This document shows positions 7,871 to 16,337 of a DNA stretch of 64,000 bases, one piece after another. The stretch is from positions 1,054,001 through 1,118,000 of the forward strand of contig NZ_JAGFBF010000005.1 in NCBI RefSeq assembly GCF_017583045.1, in the 5' to 3' direction. Source of the stretch: Leucobacter tardus (GTDB lineage: Bacteria; Actinomycetota; Actinomycetes; Actinomycetales; Microbacteriaceae). The notes beneath the pieces are model-generated. The model worked only from the letters and a program-made list of their open reading frames with translations, searched no databases and was not told the origin of the DNA. A program made the translations under genes and the position numbers. How positions within the stretch are numbered: position 1 is the first letter of the stretch; each line of letters opens with the position of its first letter.

Positions 7871-9078
7871 GGCAGAGGAGACCGTCGGACCCACGCGGGA
7901 CCGGCTCGACGGAGCTGAGCGACGAAGCGCTCTGCGATCTCGCCCGCGAGGGCGCCTCCTGGCCGCTCGAGGAGCTGTGGGATCGGCACTTCTCCATGAC
8001 CCGCGCCTGGGCGATGAAGAAGGACCCGGACGCGGGCGAAGACGCCACTGCTGAGGCCTTCACTCGGGTATTCCAGGCGCTCCGATCGGGAGTGGGTCCG
8101 ATGACGTCGTTCCGCGGGTACCTGTTCAAGACGGTGGACTCCGCCCTCGTCAAGCACTGGAACACCGTGCGCCGGTTCAGCCCGCTCGACGATCTCGGCG
8201 AGTTCGCGGACGACGACGCACCCGATCACGCCGACGCCTTGACCGATGACGAAGAACGCAAAGCCGCGGCCGTCGCGCTGCAGGATATTCCGGAGCGCTG
8301 GCGCGAGATCATCATCGCGGTCGATGTCGAACGGCGCCCGGTGCAGGAGGTCGCGGCCGAACTCGGGCTCACCCCGAATTCCGCCTCGGTGCTGCTGAAG
8401 CGCGCGCGGTCGGGTCTGCGGAAGGCGTGGATGGAGCGGCTGCACACGCCGACCGAATCGTTGCCCCACGACTGCGCGACGGCGGTGCAGCATTTCGGAA
8501 CGCTGCGCTGGGGCAAGCAGGGCACCCGGGTGCGGTCGTCCACCGAACGTCACCTGGAGACGTGCGAATCCTGCCCGTCGCGCTACCGTCTGTTCCTCGA
8601 ACGGGCCACCACGGTCGGCCTGGGGCTGACCGCCCTTCTGACGTTGACGCGGGGCTGGCGCGACAAGTTCGTGCCAGCGCTCGCGACCTCGGCGACCATC
8701 GTCGCGTCGTTCTCGGTGACGGTCTCGCTCGAGCCCCTGTTCGACCCGCCAATTGTCGCCGAACCCACAGTGCCAGCGATGCCGGCTGAGGCGCCGCCGC
8801 CGGCGGACGACGGTACAGGCACGGGCGATCGCGGCTCCACGCGGACCTCGGACTCGGATGCACCCCTGCCAGTGGTCACCCCCATCGACGCGGAGGACGG
8901 CAGCGAGGCCGCAGAGGTGCCGACCGCGCCCCTCGATCCGGCGGACGCCGAGCGGGCGGATCCCGAAACGCCCGCGACCTCCGGAGCCGACGGCGAGACG
9001 AACGACGGCCGACTCTACTTCGGCGATTGGACCGGCTGGGACGAAGACACCGAGACCTTCGTCACCGAGACGGAGTGA
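7867..9078 (+). CDS. ECF sigma factor fused to zinc-finger anti-sigma-like and membrane segment
   Basis: A 403-residue protein. Sigma region 2 spans about residues 33-100 (LWDRHFSMTRAWAMKK to HWNTVRRF) and region 4 about 139-190, with the helix-turn-helix VQEVAAELGLTPNSASVLLKRAR. A zinc anti-sigma motif HLETCESC (HxxxCxxC, about 229-236) follows, then hydrophobic stretches (about 248-263 and 272-291) and a long acidic Pro/Thr-rich tail. Ordinary ECF factors end after region 4, at about 200 residues. The ATG at 7867 overlaps the stop of the upstream gene (ATGA), which decides the start. The layout suggests a membrane-tethered sigma factor held inactive until released. The adjacent surface genes are plausible targets, but that is inference. 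Confidence 0.85.
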   Translation: MRQRRPSDPRGTGSTELSDEALCDLAREGASWPLEELWDRHFSMTRAWAMKKDPDAGEDATAEAFTRVFQALRSGVGPMTSFRGYLFKTVDSALVKHWNTVRRFSPLDDLGEFADDDAPDHADALTDDEERKAAAVALQDIPERWREIIIAVDVERRPVQEVAAELGLTPNSASVLLKRARSGLRKAWMERLHTPTESLPHDCATAVQHFGTLRWGKQGTRVRSSTERHLETCESCPSRYRLFLERATTVGLGLTALLTLTRGWRDKFVPALATSATIVASFSVTVSLEPLFDPPIVAEPTVPAMPAEAPPPADDGTGTGDRGSTRTSDSDAPLPVVTPIDAEDGSEAAEVPTAPLDPADAERADPETPATSGADGETNDGRLYFGDWTGWDEDTETFVTETE

Positions 9079-9084
9079 TGCGGA

Positions 9085-10614
9085 TCATTCCCCCCGCGTC
9101 AGCGGCAGCAGGTCGGCTTGGCTGCGCAACTGGGTGTATGTCGGCAGCAACGCGGTGTAGAGGTTATCGAAGATCGGCAGGAGCGCCTGGTACGTCTCGA
9201 CGTCCTCGGCTCGCGGTGACACCGAGTGCTTCACCGGCGTGATGTCAGCGGCCACATCGATCGAGTCGATGAGCCCGAGCGCGTACATGCCGAGCAGCGC
9301 GGCGCCGAGTCCCGAGCCCTCCTGCTCTTCGAGCATGTCGATGCGCGTGTCGAAGACGCTCGCGAGCACCTGCTGCCAGAGCGAGTGCTTCGTCACCCCG
9401 CCCGTGGCACGGATCTCCTCGATATCGAGGCCTGCCGCCCGCATCGACTTCAGCACGAGCGCGAGCTGCATGGCGACCCCCTCGACCGCCGCGCTCACGA
9501 GGTGCTCACGCGTGTGGGAGCGGGTGAGGCCGATATAGGCACCGCGGGCGAGGCCGCTCCAGTGCGGGGCGCGTTCGCTGAGCAGGTACGGCAGCATGAT
9601 GAGGCCGCCCGAGCCTGCGGGGACCGATGCCGCGGCGTCGAGCAGTTCGGGTGTCGTGATCTGCTCGGGATCCGCGATCTCGTCGCGAATCCAGTTGAGG
9701 ACGACTCCCCCGTTGTTGATCGCACCACCGATGACCCAGCGATCCTCCGTGATGGCGTAGCAGAAGACGCCGCCCTGCGGATCGACGGCCGGCGCCTCGA
9801 CCGCCACGCGGAGCGCGCCGCTCGTGCCGATGGAGCACGCCGCCACGCCGGGCCGAACGGCACCGACGCCGAGGTTCGCCAGGGGCCCGTCACCCGCACC
9901 CACCACGACCCGCGTCGACGCCGGGAGGCCGGTGGCCTCAGCGGTCGACGCGACGATCCCCTCGAGCACCGTGGTCGTCGGCACGAGTCGGGGCAACTGC
10001 TCCGGCGTGATGCCGGCGCGCTGCAACGCTTCCGGATCCCACTCGAGCCGGTAGATGTCGAGCAGACCCGAGCATGAGGCGAGCGAGTGATCGGTGACGA
10101 ACTCGCCGGTCATGCGCTGCAGCACCCAGTCCTTGATGCCGACCCAGAACGCGGCGGCACGGCACGTCTCCGGATCCTGCTCCCGGTACCAGACCAGCTT
10201 CATGAGGGGCGACATCGGGTGGATCGGCGTTCCCGTGCGCTGGTGCAGCGCGAGACCTGGGCCGGATCCGCGCAGCCGCTCGGCCTGCAGCGTCGCCCGC
10301 GTGTCCGCCCACGTCGCGACACCGGTGAGGGGCGTGAGGTCGGCGTCGACCGCCATGAGGCTGTGCATGGCGGAGGAGAACGAGAGGCCGGCGATCCGGC
10401 CGGCGCCCACCTCGGTGACGACGTCGCCGATGGCGCTGAGCACGGCGGTCAGGATCAGCTCCGGATCCTGCACCGCCCACCCGGGCTCGGGCTCGTCGAG
10501 CGGGTACCCGTGCTGTGCTGCCGCCACTTGCTGGCCGTCTGGCGTGTACGCCACGGCCTTCGTCGCCGTCGTTCCCATGTCGACGCCGATGACGACGTCA
10601 GCCGCTGCGCTCAT
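9085..10614 (-). CDS. gntK: FGGY-family gluconokinase
   Basis: A 509-residue sugar kinase of the FGGY family. The N-terminal phosphate-binding motif VVIGVDMGTTATKAVAY and the C-terminal ATP-site elements SIGTSGALR and TGGVTKHSLWQQVLA are present. Length and resemblance fit Gram-positive gluconokinases, which phosphorylate D-gluconate to 6-phosphogluconate. It is the last gene of the idonate/gluconate operon, 33 bases after idnD, with AAGG five bases before the ATG. A xylulokinase-like role is possible from the family alone, but the neighbours favour gluconate. It ends 6 bases from the convergent sigma factor gene. Confidence 0.85.
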   Translation of the reverse strand: MSAAADVVIGVDMGTTATKAVAYTPDGQQVAAAQHGYPLDEPEPGWAVQDPELILTAVLSAIGDVVTEVGAGRIAGLSFSSAMHSLMAVDADLTPLTGVATWADTRATLQAERLRGSGPGLALHQRTGTPIHPMSPLMKLVWYREQDPETCRAAAFWVGIKDWVLQRMTGEFVTDHSLASCSGLLDIYRLEWDPEALQRAGITPEQLPRLVPTTTVLEGIVASTAEATGLPASTRVVVGAGDGPLANLGVGAVRPGVAACSIGTSGALRVAVEAPAVDPQGGVFCYAITEDRWVIGGAINNGGVVLNWIRDEIADPEQITTPELLDAAASVPAGSGGLIMLPYLLSERAPHWSGLARGAYIGLTRSHTREHLVSAAVEGVAMQLALVLKSMRAAGLDIEEIRATGGVTKHSLWQQVLASVFDTRIDMLEEQEGSGLGAALLGMYALGLIDSIDVAADITPVKHSVSPRAEDVETYQALLPIFDNLYTALLPTYTQLRSQADLLPLTRGE

Positions 10615-10647
10615 GATGCCTTGATCCTCTGTTCCGATTCCGACCGG

Positions 10648-11691
10648 TTACGCCCGTGCCCCGGGCAGTGCGACGACGACCTTGCTCGACTCCCGCGAGT
10701 CCTTCGCGAGGTCGAACGCGGCGACCGCCTCGTCGAGCGCACGCTCGTGCGTGATGACGCGCTCGATGTCGGGCTGCGCGTCGAGCAGCGCGACCGCGGC
10801 ATCGATCTCGTCGTTGAAGCGGAACGTGCCGAGCAGCTGCGCCTCTTTCGAGATGATCGGTGCGAGGCCCACGGGGCGCGGATCGTTCGGCACCATGCCG
10901 ACCTGCACGATCGTGCCGCGACGCCGCACCGCAACACCCGCGGTCGTGATCGCCGGAGACGCTCCGGAGCACTCGAAGACCACGTCGAACGCAGCAACGG
11001 GCACCTCGTCGACGCCGACCTGCAGGGTCGCGTCGGCGCCCAGTTCGCCGCCGAGTTCGGTGCCGCGGGCGAGCGGCTCGGCGAGCACATCGCTGAGGGT
11101 GACGTGCGCCGCGCCGCGGGCCTTCGCCGCGATGACGGTGAGCAACCCGATCGGTCCGGCACCCGAGACGAGCACGCGCGCTCCCCTGATGTCGGCGCCT
11201 ACGTCGGCCACCCGGCTGACGGCGTGCAGGGCGACCGCGAGCGGTTCGGCGAGCACGGCGCGCCGCACCGGCAGCGACTCGGGCAGGCGACGGAGCATGT
11301 TCTCGCGCACGACGAGGTACTCGCTCATGGCGCCCTGCGTGTGCGGCCAGGTGGCGGCACTGCCGAGGTACGAGCCGTTCGGCCAGAGGTGCGGCTGGTC
11401 GGCGATCTCGGGCTGCGAGGTGCCGAATCTCGCCGGGTGCACCGTCACCGGGGTGCCCGACGCCCACGCGCCCGTCGGGTCGAGGTCGACGACGCCCGAC
11501 AGCTCGTGGCCGGGGATCAGCGGCTCGCGCACCGCGTACTCGCCGTTCACACCCGCGAAGTAGTAGTGCAGGTCGGAACCGCAGATGCCGACGTAGTCGA
11601 CGCGGATCCGCACCTCCCCCGCACCCGGCTCCGGTGCGGCGATCTCGCGCACCTCGAGCTGATCCTTCGCATCGATGAATGCTGCACGCAT
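10648..11691 (-). CDS. idnD: L-idonate 5-dehydrogenase, zinc-type medium-chain dehydrogenase
   Basis: A 347-residue MDR-family enzyme that would oxidise L-idonate to 5-ketogluconate with NAD(P). The catalytic zinc ligands are in YVGICGSDLHYY (Cys, then His) and IPGHELSG (His-Glu), and the Rossmann motif is VSGAGPIGLL. The usual four-cysteine structural-zinc loop is missing: the corresponding stretch (PARFGTSQPEIADQPHLW) has no cysteine. The start at 11691 (MRAAFIDAKDQ) overlaps the stop of idnO as ATGA. Idonate specificity is inferred from the operon. Sorbitol dehydrogenase is the main alternative. Confidence 0.82.
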   Translation of the reverse strand: MRAAFIDAKDQLEVREIAAPEPGAGEVRIRVDYVGICGSDLHYYFAGVNGEYAVREPLIPGHELSGVVDLDPTGAWASGTPVTVHPARFGTSQPEIADQPHLWPNGSYLGSAATWPHTQGAMSEYLVVRENMLRRLPESLPVRRAVLAEPLAVALHAVSRVADVGADIRGARVLVSGAGPIGLLTVIAAKARGAAHVTLSDVLAEPLARGTELGGELGADATLQVGVDEVPVAAFDVVFECSGASPAITTAGVAVRRRGTIVQVGMVPNDPRPVGLAPIISKEAQLLGTFRFNDEIDAAVALLDAQPDIERVITHERALDEAVAAFDLAKDSRESSKVVVALPGARA

Positions 11692-12458
11692 CAGACCACC
11701 GCCGTCATTCCGCCGTCGACAAAGATGTTCTGCCCCGAGACGAAGCTCGAAGCGTCCGAGGCCAGGTAGATGAGCGTGCCCCAGAGCTCGGTGAAGTCGC
11801 CCCACCGCTGCGCCGGTGTGCGCGCCCGCAGCCACGCGTCGAACGCCTCGTCTTCGACGAGCGCCCGGTTCATCTCGGTCGCGAAGTAGCCGGGCGAGAT
11901 GGCGTTGACCTGCACCCCGTGTCGCGCCAGGTCGGCGGCCATGCCCTTCGTGAGCATCGCGACACCGCCCTTGCTCGCCGAGTAGGGCGCGATGGTCTGG
12001 CGGGCGAGCTGTGCCTGCACCGATCCGATGTTGATGACCTTGCCCGAGCCGCGCTCGGCCATCGCCGGCGTCACGAATCGCGAGACGTAGAAGACGCTCG
12101 ACAGGTTGCTCGTGATGATCGCGTCCCAGTCGTCGACGGGAAACTCGGTGAACGGCGCACGGCGCTGCACCCCGGCGTTGTTCACCAGGATGTCTGGCGT
12201 GCCATGCTCGGCGAGCATCGCGCCGATCGCCGCCTCGACCGCGGCCGCGTCGGTGACGTCGAAGCGGAGCTCGCCGGCAACGGTGCCGCCGGCCGCTTCC
12301 ACCTCGGCGCGGGTCTCCGCCAGCGCCGCGGCGTCGCGACCGTGCAGCAGCAGGCGGGCGCCCGCCTGCCCGAGAGACGTCGCGAGGGATCTGCCCAGCC
12401 CTCGCGACGAACCGGTGACGAGGGCCAGACGACCCTCGATGTCGAAGATGGCGCTCAC
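11691..12458 (-). CDS. idnO: Gluconate 5-dehydrogenase, SDR family
   Basis: A 255-residue short-chain dehydrogenase that would reduce 5-ketogluconate to D-gluconate. It carries the cofactor motif VTGSSRGLGRS, the NNAG motif (LVNNAGVQRR), a catalytic Ser region (INIGSVQ) and YSASKGG (YxxxK). The GTG start at 12458 overlaps the gntP stop as GTGA, and its own stop overlaps idnD. The position between permease and idonate dehydrogenase fits the E. coli-type idonate route. Confidence 0.85.
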   Translation of the reverse strand: MSAIFDIEGRLALVTGSSRGLGRSLATSLGQAGARLLLHGRDAAALAETRAEVEAAGGTVAGELRFDVTDAAAVEAAIGAMLAEHGTPDILVNNAGVQRRAPFTEFPVDDWDAIITSNLSSVFYVSRFVTPAMAERGSGKVINIGSVQAQLARQTIAPYSASKGGVAMLTKGMAADLARHGVQVNAISPGYFATEMNRALVEDEAFDAWLRARTPAQRWGDFTELWGTLIYLASDASSFVSGQNIFVDGGMTAVV

Positions 12459-13849
12459 ACGCCCACCGCCGACGAGATGCCGTAGATCGCGTAGACGAGC
12501 CCGAAGCCCACGAGCGAGAGCAGCGTCTGCTGCACCGTCCAGGTCTTCAGCGTCGTCTTCACGTCCATGTTCATGAGCTTGCCGACGAGCCAGAAGCCCG
12601 AGTCGTTCACGTGGCTCGCGAACACCGAGCCGGCAGCCGCCGCCAGCGTGATGCAGGCGACCTGCATGCTGGTGAAATCGCCCGACATGACGGCGGGGGC
12701 CATAAGGCCGGCGGCCGTCACGAGCGCGACGGTCGCCGAACCCTGCGCGACGCGCAGCACGACGGCGATCACGTATGCCGCGAGGATGACGGGCAGGCCG
12801 AGATCGGAGAGCGAATCGGAGAGCGCGTCGCCGATGCCCGAGGTGCGCAGCACGCCGCCGAACATGCCGCCGGCGCCCGTGATGAGGATCACGGAGGCGA
12901 CCGGGCCGAACGTGCCGTCCACGAGCTTGTCGAGCGCACTGCCGGTCTCGCCGCGGAACTTGCCGAGCACCAGGATCGCGACGAGCGCCGAGATGAGCAG
13001 CGCGACCGGCGCGGTGCCGATGAGCGAGAGCCACTGCACCCAGGTCGCGTCGCCGTCGACGGTGCCGGCGGTGGTGAGCGCGTTGAGGCCGGTGTTGAAG
13101 AGGATCAGCACGAGCGGCAGGAGGAGGATCGCCACGACGGTGCCGAACTTCGGCGGGTTCTTCGGCTGATCCTCATCGGTGCGACCGAAGAGGTCGGGCA
13201 CGATCATGGGGTACTTGGAGTTCACGAACTTCGCCCACAGGTAACCGGTGAGGTACCAGAGCGGGAACGCGATGACGATGCCGACGAGCAGCACGAGGCC
13301 GAGGCTCGCGCCGAAGAACTCGGTCGCGGCGACGGGGCCGGGGTGCGGGGGCACGAAGATGTGCATGACCGAGAAGGCCGCGGCGCCCGAGAAGCCGTAC
13401 AGCAGCAGGTTCTTGCCGCCGATACGCCGTGCGACGGCGAAGATGATCGGCAGCATGACGATGAGGCCGGCGTCGAAGAAGATCGGGAAGCCGAGGATCA
13501 GTGAGGTCACACCGAGCGCGAACGCGGCGCGCTTCTCGCCGAAGATGCTGACCATCTTCTCGGCGACGACCTTCGCGCCACCGGAGGACTCGACGAGGCG
13601 GCCGAGGATGGCGCCGAGACCGATGAGCAGCGCCACGGATCCGAGCGTGCCGCCGAATCCGTCCAGCAGCGTGTCGACGATCATTCCGGCGGGGATGCCC
13701 GTGGCGAGCGCCGTCAGCAGCGAGACGACCACGAGCACGAGGAACGCGTGCAGCCGCACCTTGATGACGAGGAACAGGATGAGGGCGACCGCGACGGCAG
13801 CGATGCCGAGCAGCGGACCCGCGCCCAGTGTTTGGGTCCAGTCTTCCAT
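12455..13849 (-). CDS. gntP: GntP-family gluconate/idonate:H+ symporter
   Basis: A 464-residue polytopic membrane protein of the GntP/IdnT family. The sequence is a series of hydrophobic helices with family-typical stretches such as IFFDAGLIVMLPIIFAVAR, FVPPHPGPVAATEF and GAGGMFGGVLRTSGIG. It imports gluconate or idonate. The start MEDWTQTLGAG at 13849 has GGAGATC upstream. It is the first gene of the minus-strand operon gntP-idnO-idnD-gntK and is divergent from a FadR-type regulator. Confidence 0.92.
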   Translation of the reverse strand: MEDWTQTLGAGPLLGIAAVAVALILFLVIKVRLHAFLVLVVVSLLTALATGIPAGMIVDTLLDGFGGTLGSVALLIGLGAILGRLVESSGGAKVVAEKMVSIFGEKRAAFALGVTSLILGFPIFFDAGLIVMLPIIFAVARRIGGKNLLLYGFSGAAAFSVMHIFVPPHPGPVAATEFFGASLGLVLLVGIVIAFPLWYLTGYLWAKFVNSKYPMIVPDLFGRTDEDQPKNPPKFGTVVAILLLPLVLILFNTGLNALTTAGTVDGDATWVQWLSLIGTAPVALLISALVAILVLGKFRGETGSALDKLVDGTFGPVASVILITGAGGMFGGVLRTSGIGDALSDSLSDLGLPVILAAYVIAVVLRVAQGSATVALVTAAGLMAPAVMSGDFTSMQVACITLAAAAGSVFASHVNDSGFWLVGKLMNMDVKTTLKTWTVQQTLLSLVGFGLVYAIYGISSAVGV

Positions 13850-13903
13850 GAAAGATCTCCGTTGAATCGATGGGATGCCCGAGAATGTTTCGCGCACGTT
13901 ACG

Positions 13904-13931
13904 TCATACGATTCTCCACGTTAAAGTATGA
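13904..13931. promoter_or_regulatory. Candidate operator between gntP and its regulator
   Basis: The 6-bp arms TCATAC (13904-13909) and GTATGA (13926-13931) form an inverted repeat with a 16-base spacer in the divergent intergenic region. The AT-rich half-sites also resemble -10 boxes for both directions. It is the only dyad seen in the gap, so a site for the FadR-type regulator is plausible but unproven. Confidence 0.35.
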
Positions 13932-13993
13932 TCAATCAGACGGCAACCCCGGCCGGGTATCACCGGTCTCGGCGCGACGACGAGGAGGACGCA

Positions 13994-14686
13994 GTGGTCG
14001 ACAACGTGCACGAGACCGTGCTCGACTCCTTGGGCACGCGCATCGCCGCGGGTGATCCGGCCCCGGGCGCCTCGTTCACGCTCGCAGACCTGGAGGCCGA
14101 CTACGACGCGTCGCGCACGACGGCGCGCGAGGCCGTAAAAGTGCTCGAGAGCATCCGCATGGTGTCCTCGCGCCGACGCATCGGCATCACGGTCCGGCCT
14201 CGCGAGGAGTGGGACGCGCTTGACGAGCACCTGATCCGCTGGAACCTCGCCGGTCCGTTCCGGCAGCACCAGTTCGAGGCGCTCCTCGAACTGCGCGTCG
14301 CCGTCGAACCGCTCGCCGCACGGCTGACCGCGATCCGCGCGACCGACGCGCAACGCGCCGAACTGCTGCGCCTCGCCACGCGATTGCACGAACTCGGCAG
14401 CCAGGGACTCGGAGCGAGCGACCCCTACCTGCAGGTCGACCTCGAGTACCACCGCCTGCTGCTCACCAGCTCGCGGAACCCGCAGTTCACCACGCTGACC
14501 GGACCCGTCGACCTCGTGCTCAGCTGGCGCGCCGGTCTGGGGCTCACGCCGGCGATTCCGGTGGAGGGGACCCTCGAGGATCACCTGCGCACCGCTCGCG
14601 CCATCGTCGACGGCGACGCAGATGCGGCCGAGCGTCACGCGCGATCGCACCTGCGCACGGTGTGGGGCGAGGTCATCGCCGGATAG
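13994..14686 (+). CDS. FadR-type GntR-family transcriptional regulator
   Basis: About 230 residues: an N-terminal winged helix with LADLEADYDASRTTAREAVKVLESIRMV and a C-terminal all-helical FCD ligand domain (FEALLELRVAVEPLAARLTA, DLEYHRLLLTSSRNP, DHLRTARAIVDGDADAAERHARSHL). It is divergent from gntP and probably represses the idonate/gluconate operon, with a sugar acid as inducer. I chose the GTG at 13994 because GAGGAGG lies five bases upstream. An in-frame ATG at 13928 lies inside the putative operator and lacks a ribosome site. Confidence 0.85.
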   Translation: MVDNVHETVLDSLGTRIAAGDPAPGASFTLADLEADYDASRTTAREAVKVLESIRMVSSRRRIGITVRPREEWDALDEHLIRWNLAGPFRQHQFEALLELRVAVEPLAARLTAIRATDAQRAELLRLATRLHELGSQGLGASDPYLQVDLEYHRLLLTSSRNPQFTTLTGPVDLVLSWRAGLGLTPAIPVEGTLEDHLRTARAIVDGDADAAERHARSHLRTVWGEVIAG

Positions 14687-14739
14687 GGTGGGATCGGTGC
14701 CCGGCCGCTCACGCAGCGGAGCGCACCGGAAGGAGCACC

Positions 14740-15630
14740 GTGAGCGACCTGCGCGATCCGGGTGACGCATGGGTCACCGCAGCCGACGGCAACCGATACT
14801 GGGGGCGGTTCGGCGCCGCGGGCCTGCTCGCCTACGATCGGGATCGCGACGCCGTGCTCATGCAGCACCGCGTCACCTGGAGCGACCACGGTGACACCTG
14901 GGGCATCCCGGGCGGCGCCCGGCACCAGGGCGAAGCCGCCGACGTCGCGGCCCTCCGCGAGGCGCAGGAGGAAGCGGGGGTGCCCGACCACGCGGTGCAG
15001 CCGCGCTTCACCCACCTGCTCGACCGCACCGGCTGGACCTACACGACGCTGATCGCCGAGGTCGTCTCGCCGTTCGAACCGAAGATCTCCGACCCCGAGA
15101 GCCACGCGCTCGCCTGGGTCGCCGTGGACGAGGTCGCGGCGCTCGACCTCCACCCCGCGTTCGCCTCCGCGTGGGAACTGCTGCGCCCGCTGCTGCGCGC
15201 CAGACGCGTGGTCGTCGTCGACGCCGCCAACGTCGTCGGGTCCGTGCCCGACGGATGGTGGAAGGATCGTCGCGGCGCCGCCGAGCGGCTCCGCGACCGC
15301 ATCGATGCGCTCGCGGTCGCCGGGGTGCGCCCGGGCTTCCTCGGTCTGCCCGAGACCGTCGTCCCCGGCCTCGATCGCGCGCACCCGGAGTGGATCCTGG
15401 TCACCGAAGGGCGTGCGCGCGGCATCGCCGCGGCTCCGCACGTCACGGTCATCGACGCTCCCGAGCTCGGCGACGACACCATCTTCGCGCAGACCGCTGC
15501 GCTCCGCGCATCGGGCGCCGACGTCACCGTGGTCACGAGTGACGCCGAGCTCAAGAACCGGGTCTCCGGAGCCGGAGCCGCCCGCGTGCACGGGGCCGGA
15601 ACCCTGGTGCGGCAGCTGCCCGCCCGCTGA
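14740..15630 (+). CDS. NUDIX hydrolase fused to a NYN/PIN-like domain
   Basis: A 296-residue two-domain protein. Residues about 10-150 form a NUDIX domain with an intact box, GARHQGEAADVAALREAQEE followed by AG (Gx5Ex7REx2EExG), so it should cleave a nucleoside-diphosphate-linked substrate. Residues about 157-296 open with VVVVDAANVVGSVPDGWW and continue with an Asp-rich fold (VIDAPELGDDTI, VVTSDAELKNRV) that resembles NYN/YacP-type nuclease domains. The GTG at 14740 is set by AGGAG five bases upstream. The family assignment of the second half is by motif only. Substrate unknown. It starts 53 bases after the regulator gene. Confidence 0.8.
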   Translation: MSDLRDPGDAWVTAADGNRYWGRFGAAGLLAYDRDRDAVLMQHRVTWSDHGDTWGIPGGARHQGEAADVAALREAQEEAGVPDHAVQPRFTHLLDRTGWTYTTLIAEVVSPFEPKISDPESHALAWVAVDEVAALDLHPAFASAWELLRPLLRARRVVVVDAANVVGSVPDGWWKDRRGAAERLRDRIDALAVAGVRPGFLGLPETVVPGLDRAHPEWILVTEGRARGIAAAPHVTVIDAPELGDDTIFAQTAALRASGADVTVVTSDAELKNRVSGAGAARVHGAGTLVRQLPAR

Positions 15631-15687
15631 CACCCACCCGCCGAACACGGGTTCACTGGGCGCGCGCTGGGCGTCTGCACATCGATG

Positions 15688-15716
15688 TTGTCGGCATCGG
15701 AACTTTCCTGTACAAA
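15688..15716 (+). promoter_or_regulatory. Promoter of the TetR-exporter operon
   Basis: TTGTCG at 15688-15693 and TACAAA at 15711-15716 are separated by exactly 17 bases, a sigma-70-like promoter. The -10 box lies inside the TetR-type palindrome, so a bound repressor would block it. Confidence 0.55.
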
Positions 15717-15738
15717 TGTACATGTACAGATGTACAGG
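15707..15738. promoter_or_regulatory. TetR-type operator, 32-bp palindrome
   Basis: A 32-base dyad made of four TGTACA-type hexamers: the half CCTGTACAAATGTACA is repeated in inverted form with only 2 of 16 positions differing. It ends 17 bases before the TetR start codon and covers the promoter -10 box. The arrangement fits autorepression by the downstream TetR protein and control of the exporter. Confidence 0.8.
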
Positions 15739-15755
15739 GAAGATGAGGTGATCCC

Positions 15756-16337
15756 ATGACGGCACTCGAGACCGAGCCGACGCCGCGAAAGCGCGACCCC
15801 GAAGCGCGTCGTCGCGCGATCCTCGAGGCGGCCACAGCGATCATCGTTGAGCAGGGTGATTCCGCGCTGACGCACCGGGCCGTCGCGAAGCGCGCCGGGG
15901 TCGCACTCGGATCCACGACCCAGTACTTCAGCTCCATCGACGACCTGCGTGCCTCGGCCCTGCAGCTGCTCTCCGATGAGATCGATGCGGAGCTCGCCGA
16001 GATGGAGCAGGAGATCGAACTCTTCATCACCGCCCCCGAACGCGCCGCCGCGAAGCTGCACGAGTTCCTCTGCGACACCCGCCAGGTGCACGCTGAGATC
16101 GCCCTCATCGCCGCGGGAACGCAGAACGCCGAGCTCCGCGCCCTCGCTCTGAGATGGACGGACCGGTTCATCGACGCTCTCGCGCCGCACGTCGGCCGTG
16201 GGCGCGCGACCGCCCTCGCGGTCTACGCCGACGGGGCGCTGGTCTACGCCGCGCTCCACGACGCACCGCTCCCCATCGACGCCTTCACGTCCTTCTTCCG
16301 CACCATCCTCACCACCCCAGACCAGGACCCCGCATGA
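15756..16337 (+). CDS. TetR-family transcriptional repressor
   Basis: A 193-residue regulator with an N-terminal helix-turn-helix (AILEAATAIIVEQGDSALTH, then RAVAKRAGVALGSTTQYFSS) and a variable helical ligand domain. GAGGTGA precedes the ATG. It overlaps the exporter gene by ATGA and sits just behind a 32-bp palindrome, so it most likely represses its own operon. The inducer is unknown, probably a substrate of the exporter. Confidence 0.9.
   Translation: MTALETEPTPRKRDPEARRRAILEAATAIIVEQGDSALTHRAVAKRAGVALGSTTQYFSSIDDLRASALQLLSDEIDAELAEMEQEIELFITAPERAAAKLHEFLCDTRQVHAEIALIAAGTQNAELRALALRWTDRFIDALAPHVGRGRATALAVYADGALVYAALHDAPLPIDAFTSFFRTILTTPDQDPA

Noticed and set aside
13928-13993. Upstream ATG for the FadR-type regulator
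   Set aside because: It overlaps the candidate operator and has no ribosome site, while GTG 13994 has GAGGAGG at good spacing.
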